A stretch of 64,000 nucleotides of DNA from Desertimonas flava. GTDB taxonomy: Bacteria; Actinomycetota; Acidimicrobiia; Acidimicrobiales; Ilumatobacteraceae. The stretch spans positions 1 through 64,000 of the forward strand of contig NZ_QKYK01000026.1 in NCBI RefSeq assembly GCF_003426815.1, given 5' to 3'. Positions 59,054-64,000 of the stretch are shown piece by piece. The stretch's first letter is position 1; every line of letters starts with the position of its first letter. The notes under the pieces are model-generated. The model was not told the DNA's origin, made no database searches, and saw only the letters and a list, made by a program, of their open reading frames with translations. The position numbers and the translations under genes are program-made.

Positions 59054-59473
59054 GTGTCGCCGATAGGAACGGTGGGGATGGTGTTCGCCACGTCCTATGT
59101 CGCCAACGTCGCTGGGGTCACGCTCGGGGTGCTCTTCATGATCGCCGGCATCGCCAAGATCGGGGCCGGTGAGCGCTGGTGGGTGCAGGCCGCCGACCTC
59201 GGAGTGCCGCGACCCGTGGCCGCGGCGGTGCCGTGGCTGGAGATCGCCATCGGGACGACGGTCGCCTTCCGCGTGGCCATGCCGCTGCCGGCGATCGCCG
59301 CCGTGGTGCTGCTGCTCGCCTTCACCGTCTTCATCGTCGTCCGGCTGCGCGACGGGGAACGACCGCCGTGCGCATGCTTCGGGGTGTGGTCCGCCGCACC
59401 GCTGTCGGGCTGGCACGTGGCCCGCAACGTGTGCATGGTCGCCCTCGGTGTCGTCACCTTCGTCGCCGCCTGA
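59054..59473 (+). CDS. MauE/DoxX-like membrane protein
   Basis: Protein of 139 residues with four hydrophobic segments (about 15-32, 48-70, 75-95, 120-138). GVLFMIAGIAKIGAGERWW and the RPPCACFGVW cysteine pair are typical of MauE-type proteins, which help disulfide formation or redox maturation of exported enzymes. No methylamine dehydrogenase genes are nearby. GTG 59054 starts 45 bases after the preceding gene. Confidence 0.75.
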   Translation: MSPIGTVGMVFATSYVANVAGVTLGVLFMIAGIAKIGAGERWWVQAADLGVPRPVAAAVPWLEIAIGTTVAFRVAMPLPAIAAVVLLLAFTVFIVVRLRDGERPPCACFGVWSAAPLSGWHVARNVCMVALGVVTFVAA

Positions 59474-59499
59474 CCACGGGAGGTTCTCGACCGGGTTCT

Positions 59500-59514
59500 T
59501 GACCAGTATGGTCA
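59500..59514 (+). promoter_or_regulatory. Palindromic operator TGACCAGTATGGTCA over a -10 box
   Basis: TGACCA and TGGTCA are perfect inverted halves around GTA. The hexamer TATGGT (59507-59512) inside it ends 9 bases before ATG 59522 and probably is the -10. A repressor dimer here would block the hydrolase gene. Confidence 0.5.
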
Positions 59515-59521
59515 GGAATCG

Positions 59522-60451
59522 ATGAGCGACGTCCCGTTCCCCGCCGGCACCTTCTCCGACGCCTACGACCCAGACGACGAGTTCTCCCTGCTCGCCGATG
59601 AGGCGGCGATCTTCGGCATCGCCGTCGACTTCCAGCCCGTCGAGCGCGTGTCGTTCGAGGCGTCGGGCGGCCAGCAGCTGAGCGCGCTGAGGTGGGGGAC
59701 CGCCACACCCGAGATCGTCCTGTTGCACGGCGGCGGGCTGAACGCCCACACGTGGGACATGACGATCGCGGTGCTCGACCGGCCGGCGCTGGCGATCGAC
59801 CTCCCCGGCCACGGGCACTCGGCGTGGCGCTCCGACGGGGACTATCGCCCGCGCACCAACGCCGGGCCGGTCGCCGAGGCGATCGCCGCCCTCGCTCCGG
59901 ACGCCGCAGCGGTGGTCGGGCAATCGCTCGGCGGGCTGACCACGATCGCCGTCGCCGAGGTGCGCCCCGACCTCGTCCGCCGGCTCGGCCTGGTGGACAT
60001 CAGCCCGGGTCTGCGGATCGAGGACGCCGCCCAGGTGCGCGACTTCCTGGACGGGGCGACGTCGTTCGCCAGCCCCAACGAGATCGTCGAGCGGGCGCGG
60101 GCGTTCGGCATCGGCTTCAGCGACCAGTCGCTGGCGATCGGCGTGCTGCACAACACCCGCCGGGGCGACGACGGGCGCTGGGTCTTCCGCCACCATCTGA
60201 CCACGCTGCCCGAGGGCGCCCCGGCGGACTTCGACTTCCCGTCGTACTGGGCGCCGCTCGAGGCGGCGGCCTCACGCGGCGTGCCAGTGCTCCTCGTCCA
60301 CGGATCGCGCGGCTTCCTGTCCCCGCCGGTCGTCGCCGAGTTCCCCGAGCGGATCCCCGGCGCCACCGTCGTCGCCATCGACGGCCCGCACAACCTCCAG
60401 GAGGACGCCCCGGCGCCGCTGGCCGCGGCCCTCGCCGACTTCCTCGGTTGA
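59522..60451 (+). CDS. Alpha/beta hydrolase (serine type)
   Basis: Hydrolase of 309 residues. Oxyanion HGGG lies in IVLLHGGGLNAHTWDM, nucleophile Ser in AAVVGQSLGGLTTIAV, and catalytic His in AIDGPHNLQEDAP. LPGHGHSAWRSDGDY is a further fold mark. The N-terminal ~45 residues form an acidic extension. Substrate unknown. The start follows a TATGGT -10 embedded in a palindromic operator, so the gene is likely inducible. Confidence 0.83.
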   Translation: MSDVPFPAGTFSDAYDPDDEFSLLADEAAIFGIAVDFQPVERVSFEASGGQQLSALRWGTATPEIVLLHGGGLNAHTWDMTIAVLDRPALAIDLPGHGHSAWRSDGDYRPRTNAGPVAEAIAALAPDAAAVVGQSLGGLTTIAVAEVRPDLVRRLGLVDISPGLRIEDAAQVRDFLDGATSFASPNEIVERARAFGIGFSDQSLAIGVLHNTRRGDDGRWVFRHHLTTLPEGAPADFDFPSYWAPLEAAASRGVPVLLVHGSRGFLSPPVVAEFPERIPGATVVAIDGPHNLQEDAPAPLAAALADFLG

Positions 60452-60460
60452 CCTCCGGGC

Positions 60461-60497
60461 GATCTGACGGTCGGTGCCCGGCACCAACCGTCAGATC
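60461..60497. repeat. GGTGCC-C-GGCACC palindrome, third arm type
   Basis: Left arm 60461-60478 (GATCTGACGGTCGGTGCC) and right arm 60480-60497 pair at 17 of 18 positions. The arms differ from all other copies. It sits between convergent stops (60451 and 60504). Confidence 0.75.
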
Positions 60498-60503
60498 CGT
60501 CGG

Positions 60504-62582
60504 TCACAGGGTGGTGAGGAGGAAGGCGAGGGTGCGGGCTTCGTCGCGCCAGGCTTCGTAGCGGCTCGTCGGGCCGGCGTGGCCGGCGCCCATCTCGGTC
60601 TTCAGCACCAGCGGGCGAGCCACACCGGCGCCCAGCGAGCGCAGACGGGCGACCCACTTGGCCGGTTCGTGCACGCTGACCCGCGGATCGTTCAGCCCCG
60701 CCGTCACGTACAGCGCCGGCCACGTCGCCGCGCCCGATGCGACCGTGTTGTCGTAGGGGGAGTAGGAGAGCATGTAGCTGGCGTAGGGCTCGACCCGCGG
60801 GTCGCCCCACTCCTCCCACTCGGTCACCGTCAGGGGCAGCGACGGATCGCTCATCGTCGCCACGATGTCGACGAACGGCACCTCGGCCACCGCCGACGCG
60901 AACCGCGCCGGCTGCATCGTGATGCAGGCGCCCACGAGCAGGCCTCCGGCGCTGCCACCGCGGATCGCCAGGCGGCTGCCATCGCCGTAACCGGTCGCCA
61001 CGAGATGGTCGGCGATCGCCAGGGTGTCGGTGAACGTGTTGCGCTTGTTCAGCAGCTTGCCGTCGAGATACCAGGACCGGCCGAGCTCGCCGCCGCCACG
61101 CGGGTGGGCGAGGGCCCAGACGCCGCCGCGGTCCAGGAGCGAGATCCGACCGACGCTGAACCACGGCGGCATCGACATCTCGTAGGAGCCGTAGCCGTAC
61201 ACGACACACGGGGCCGTGCCGTCGATCGGCGTGTCGACGTGGTGGACGACGTCGACCGGGACCTCCACACCGTCGGCGGTGGTGGCCCACAGGCGGGTCG
61301 CCGTGTAGCGGCTGAGGTCGACGCCGGGGGTGGGCGTCTGCTTGCGCAACCTCCGCTCGCCGGAGACGAGGTCGTGGTCGTACACCGACGACGGGGTGGT
61401 GAGGGACTGGTACGTCACGCGCACGCTGGTGCTCGTCCACTCCGGATTGGCGCCGAGCTCGATGTCGTGGGGCTCGGCACCGAAGTCGAGTGCCGTGAGC
61501 GTGCCGCCCCGCCCGAGCACCCGGACCCGCGGTTGGGCGGCGTTCCACTCGTGGATCACGAGGTGATCGGCGAATGGTTCGGCCCCCGTGATGCGCCGGC
61601 CCGGCTCGTGGGCGATCAACTCGGTCCAGTCCTCGGGCGCGTCGTGGGGCGCCGTCATCACCCGGAAGTCGGGGGCGTCGAGGTTGGTGACCACGACGAA
61701 CCGGTCACCCCAGTCGTCGATGCCGTACTCCACGTCCTCGGCCCGCTCCCGGACGAGGCGAGGCGCCGCGGTGGGATCGTCGGTGGGGATGACGTGGGCC
61801 TCCCCCGAGGTCTTGGCGTTGGACGAGATGATCAGCCACTTCTCGCTGCGTGTCGACTCGACGCCTATGAAGAACCGTTCGTCGGGCTCGGACATCACCA
61901 GCACATCGTCGGCGGGGTCGCTGCCGAGGCGATGACGCCAGATCTCGTGTGGGCGCATCTGCTCGTCCGGGCGGGCGTAGAACAACCACGTGGCCCCGTC
62001 GGCGTCGGGTGCCGACCAGGCGATGCCCGCCCACGAGATCACGTCGGTCAGGGTGTCGGGCAGATCGCGCCCGGTCACGAGGTCACGCACGCGCACCGTG
62101 TACTTCTCGCTGCCGTCGGGGTCGAACGACCAGGCGATCAGCGAGTGGTCGGGCGAGGGTTCGACGGCGTTGACGTCGAAGTACTCGTGGCCGGCCGCCT
62201 CGACGTTGCAGTCGAGCATGACGGTGGCGGGCGCGGCGGGACCGGCCTCCTGCAACGCCGCCTCGTCACGGCTGCGGCAGAACACGGGGTACGCCTCACC
62301 CTCGATCGTGCGGGTGACGTACCACCAACCGCCGTGCCGGACCGGGACGGACAGGTCGGTCTCCTGGACGCGTGACTTGATCTCCTCGTACAGCCCGTCG
62401 ACGAGCTCGGCCCGGCCGTCGGCGGCGAAGAACTCGTCGGCGTAGGCGTTCTCCGCGTGCAGGTAGGCGATCAGCTCGGGGTCGTCCTTGTCCCGCATCC
62501 ACGCCCACGGGTCCTCGGCGGGACCGGTGGGGCGCTCCCACACGTGGGGCCGGGTCGGGGCAACGGGGGGTGTGGCGGTCAT
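60504..62582 (-). CDS. ptrB: Oligopeptidase B (S9A family)
   Basis: Serine peptidase of 692 residues that cuts small peptides after basic residues in the cytoplasm. An N-terminal beta-propeller precedes the alpha/beta-hydrolase domain. Catalytic residues are Ser544 (IRGGSAGGLLVGA), Asp632 (GLNDPRV) and His668 (MGAGHAGPTSRY). APCVVYGYGSYEMSMPPWFS and ALAHPRGGGELGRSWY are family marks. ATG 62582 lies 30 bases after the TauE stop, so it may be the last gene of a ferredoxin-TauE-PtrB unit. Confidence 0.93.
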   Translation of the reverse strand: MTATPPVAPTRPHVWERPTGPAEDPWAWMRDKDDPELIAYLHAENAYADEFFAADGRAELVDGLYEEIKSRVQETDLSVPVRHGGWWYVTRTIEGEAYPVFCRSRDEAALQEAGPAAPATVMLDCNVEAAGHEYFDVNAVEPSPDHSLIAWSFDPDGSEKYTVRVRDLVTGRDLPDTLTDVISWAGIAWSAPDADGATWLFYARPDEQMRPHEIWRHRLGSDPADDVLVMSEPDERFFIGVESTRSEKWLIISSNAKTSGEAHVIPTDDPTAAPRLVRERAEDVEYGIDDWGDRFVVVTNLDAPDFRVMTAPHDAPEDWTELIAHEPGRRITGAEPFADHLVIHEWNAAQPRVRVLGRGGTLTALDFGAEPHDIELGANPEWTSTSVRVTYQSLTTPSSVYDHDLVSGERRLRKQTPTPGVDLSRYTATRLWATTADGVEVPVDVVHHVDTPIDGTAPCVVYGYGSYEMSMPPWFSVGRISLLDRGGVWALAHPRGGGELGRSWYLDGKLLNKRNTFTDTLAIADHLVATGYGDGSRLAIRGGSAGGLLVGACITMQPARFASAVAEVPFVDIVATMSDPSLPLTVTEWEEWGDPRVEPYASYMLSYSPYDNTVASGAATWPALYVTAGLNDPRVSVHEPAKWVARLRSLGAGVARPLVLKTEMGAGHAGPTSRYEAWRDEARTLAFLLTTL

Positions 62583-62612
62583 CCCCGAGATTCTGGTCGG
62601 TGATCCGCCGCT

Positions 62613-63344
62613 TCAGGACCTCATGGCCGAGGCGATCGCGCTGAACGCCGCCACGCAGAGCAAGGCGAGGACGAGATACCGGAACCTCCTGCCGTGGAGG
62701 CGGCGCCGCAGCGGCCAGCCGAGCGCCTGGCCGGCGAGCACGGCGGGTGCGGCCACGGCGGCCGCGATCAATCCGTCACGGTTGACCTTGCCGGCGGCGA
62801 CGAACGCCACGATGGCCCCTACGTTGGAGATCGTGAACACCGCGGCCAGCGTCCCCCGGAACCGGTCGGGCGACACGTGGCGCGCCTCGAGGGCGAACAC
62901 GAGCGGGGGCCCGTTCGTCGACAGCGACGTGTTGAGCGCCCCCGACAGGAACCCCGCCGAGTACTCGAGGCGGCGATCCGTTCGGGCCGGCTCGCGCTGC
63001 CACAGCAGGAAGACCACCGCGACGACGATCGCCACCCCGAGGATGATCTGCAGCGTCCGGTCGCTGACGACGAGGAACAGGGCCAGGCCGAAGGGCATGC
63101 CGAGGTAGGCGGCGACAGTGAGATCGCGGACCGCAGCGCCGTCGATGTGACGCCGGCCGGCCCATGCATGCCACGCATTGAGCACCAGCCCGATCAAGGT
63201 CCCGACGACGACGGCCTCACGCGTGGGGATCGCCAGTGACATCAGCGGCATCGACAGCAGGCTGAAGCCGAACCCGGAGGCGGCGTGCGTGGCCCCGGCC
63301 ACCAGCACGGCCGCAGCGACGATGGTGAGGTCGGCGCCGCTCAT
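62613..63344 (-). CDS. TauE/SafE-family sulfite exporter-like permease
   Basis: Membrane protein of 243 residues with eight or so helices. ATHAASGFGFSLLSMPLMSLAIP is the first TauE repeat motif, and ALNTSLSTNGPPLVFALEARHV carries the second half signature (NGPP). Such transporters export sulfite, sulfoacetate or similar anions; the cargo here is unknown. ATG 63344 lies 12 bases after the ferredoxin stop. Confidence 0.87.
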   Translation of the reverse strand: MSGADLTIVAAAVLVAGATHAASGFGFSLLSMPLMSLAIPTREAVVVGTLIGLVLNAWHAWAGRRHIDGAAVRDLTVAAYLGMPFGLALFLVVSDRTLQIILGVAIVVAVVFLLWQREPARTDRRLEYSAGFLSGALNTSLSTNGPPLVFALEARHVSPDRFRGTLAAVFTISNVGAIVAFVAAGKVNRDGLIAAAVAAPAVLAGQALGWPLRRRLHGRRFRYLVLALLCVAAFSAIASAMRS

Positions 63345-63356
63345 CCGCGGACCGGC

Positions 63357-63671
63357 TCAGGCCGCGTCGTCGCGGATGTCGATGCGGGCGGCGATGCGGG
63401 CGTCGACGTTCACGTCGAGGTCGGCGTCGACCGGCGCATCGATCTCGATGAAGATGCACTCGCCGGGGCAGTCCTCGGCGGCGTGGATGACGTTCTCGAC
63501 CCAGCGCACCGGCACGACGGCGAGCGATCCCGAGCTGCCTGGATCGTTGAGCGCGTGACCGTTCTCCTTGACGTAGGCGATGCCGTCCTCGAGCTGCATG
63601 AACACGTCGGGACAGTGGTCACAGCAGAGGCCGTCGCCGGTGCAGAGGTCTTGATCGATCCACACGCGCAT
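63357..63671 (-). CDS. Ferredoxin with extra cysteines
   Basis: Ferredoxin of 104 residues. The cysteine pattern is C-x5-CC-x2-CP near residues 10-21 (CTGDGLCCDHCP) and CPGEC near 70. It suggests a single [3Fe-4S] or [4Fe-4S] cluster. A ~30-residue insertion (GHALNDPGSSGSLAVVPVRW) separates the halves, and the acidic C-terminal tail (ADLDVNVDARIAARIDIRDD) extends beyond the usual length. ATG 63671 lies 9 bases after TACCGT. Its upstream region merges into the tandem array. Confidence 0.85.
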   Translation of the reverse strand: MRVWIDQDLCTGDGLCCDHCPDVFMQLEDGIAYVKENGHALNDPGSSGSLAVVPVRWVENVIHAAEDCPGECIFIEIDAPVDADLDVNVDARIAARIDIRDDAA

Positions 63672-63680
63672 GCCGCCTGC

Positions 63681-63686
63681 ACGGTA
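63681..63686 (-). promoter_or_regulatory. -10 hexamer TACCGT for the ferredoxin, at the array edge
   Basis: On the minus strand TACCGT ends 9 bases before ATG 63671. The -35 region would fall in the first unit of the 41-bp repeat array that begins at 63689. Confidence 0.45.
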
Positions 63687-63688
63687 CC

Positions 63689-64000
63689 GGGTTTTGGATT
63701 TCCGGGGTCCACAGCGGCGGAGCCCCGTCGGGTTTTGGTTTCGGGGGTTCACGGGGGCGGAGCCCCCCGTCGTTTTGGATTTCGGGGGTTCACGGGGGCG
63801 GAGCCCCCCGTCGTTTTGGATTTCGGGGGTTCACGGGGGCGGAGCCCCCCGTCGTTTTGGATTTCGGGGGTTCACGGGGGCGGAGCCCCCCGTCGGTTTT
63901 GGTTTTTGGGGTTCACGGGGGCGGAGCCCCCCGTCGGTTTTGGTTTTTGGGGTTCACGGGGGCGGAGCCCCCCGTCGGTTTTGGTTTTTGGGGTTCACGG
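63689..64000. repeat. 41-bp tandem repeat array with GGGGGC-GGA-GCCCCC hairpins (runs off the edge)
   Basis: Seven full units and a partial eighth. Units start at 63689, 63730 (42 bp), 63772, 63813, 63854, 63895, 63936 and 63977. Units 3-5 are identical to one another (GTTTTGGATTTCGGGGG type), as are 6-8 (GGTTTTGGTTTTTGGGG type). The first two are intermediate or degenerate. From unit 2 on, every unit has the same hairpin. No gene is seen in these ~310 bases. Confidence 0.9.

Noticed and set aside
63689-64000. CRISPR array
   Set aside because: The units are contiguous with no variable spacers, and no cas genes are near.
63689-64000. Integron attC series
   Set aside because: No gene cassettes between units and no attC core sites; the units abut directly.

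Overview
Organism. The window is very GC-rich and densely packed, with frequent GTG and TTG starts. It carries F420-type and luciferase-like enzymes, a HemD-winged-helix nitrate regulator, leaderless promoters of the TANNNT type and a DUF559/AbiEi-like protein. Together these point to an actinobacterium. The style of the hypothetical genes and the metabolic mix suggest Acidimicrobiia (Ilumatobacter-like), but this is inference from memory, not from a database search. No rRNA, tRNA or CRISPR array was seen.

Layout. 0-0.1 kb: tail of an IS30-family transposase. 0.16-5.5 kb: a D-aminoacylase-like amidohydrolase, then a 1.1-kb cassette (1849-2967) holding a DUF559 endonuclease-like gene between inverted hairpin repeats, fumarase (class I), a DUF1269 protein and a ferredoxin. 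5.5-11.1 kb: a leftward operon (thioredoxin-fold protein, aldo/keto reductase, GNAT, HrpB helicase) and a divergent IF-2B-like protein. 11.1-21.8 kb: a MocR-type regulator divergent from a reductive pyrimidine-degradation operon (beta-ureidopropionase, dihydropyrimidinase, acylating semialdehyde dehydrogenase, F420-type LLM oxidoreductase, ABC transporter). 22.3-32.8 kb: an MFS transporter, then nitrate assimilation (HemD-wHTH regulator, NarK-type transporter, NirB, NirD, a DmsB-DmsC fusion, and a NasA-type molybdoenzyme). 32.9-39.6 kb: MtfA-like peptidase, class III aminotransferase, dienelactone hydrolase, a secreted repeat protein, a small lipoprotein with a structured RNA tail, and cytochrome bd oxidase. 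39.7-46.5 kb: acyl-CoA dehydrogenase, a flippase-like membrane protein, a DksA-like zinc finger, a hybrid LuxR regulator, a quinone oxidoreductase and MutY. 46.5-53.5 kb: a PucR regulator, a BMP-type nucleoside ABC transporter and a cytosine deaminase. 53.5-64 kb: QueF, a kinase-like protein, malyl-CoA lyase and a paralogue, hydrolases, a MauE-like protein, oligopeptidase B, TauE, a ferredoxin, and a 41-bp tandem array running off the end.

How the genes work together. Two distant loci share one operator (TTGTCCGGTAACAA): the pyrimidine operon at 12.7 kb and the aminotransferase at 35.2 kb. With the cytosine deaminase and nucleoside importer at 48-53 kb, the window can take cytosine or uracil down to beta-alanine and on through malonate semialdehyde. 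No classical dihydropyrimidine dehydrogenase is present, and the F420-type oxidoreductase sits where it would be expected.

Repeats and expression. Three unrelated small repeat families lie between genes: (i) palindromes with a fixed GGTGCC-N-GGCACC core and matching variable arms; (ii) an approximately 100-bp element ending in GGGGAACGCA directly before start codons; (iii) the inverted hairpins around the DUF559 gene. About 17 genes start 6-9 bases after a TANNNT hexamer with no ribosome-binding site, which suggests widespread leaderless transcription. I used this to choose several start codons.
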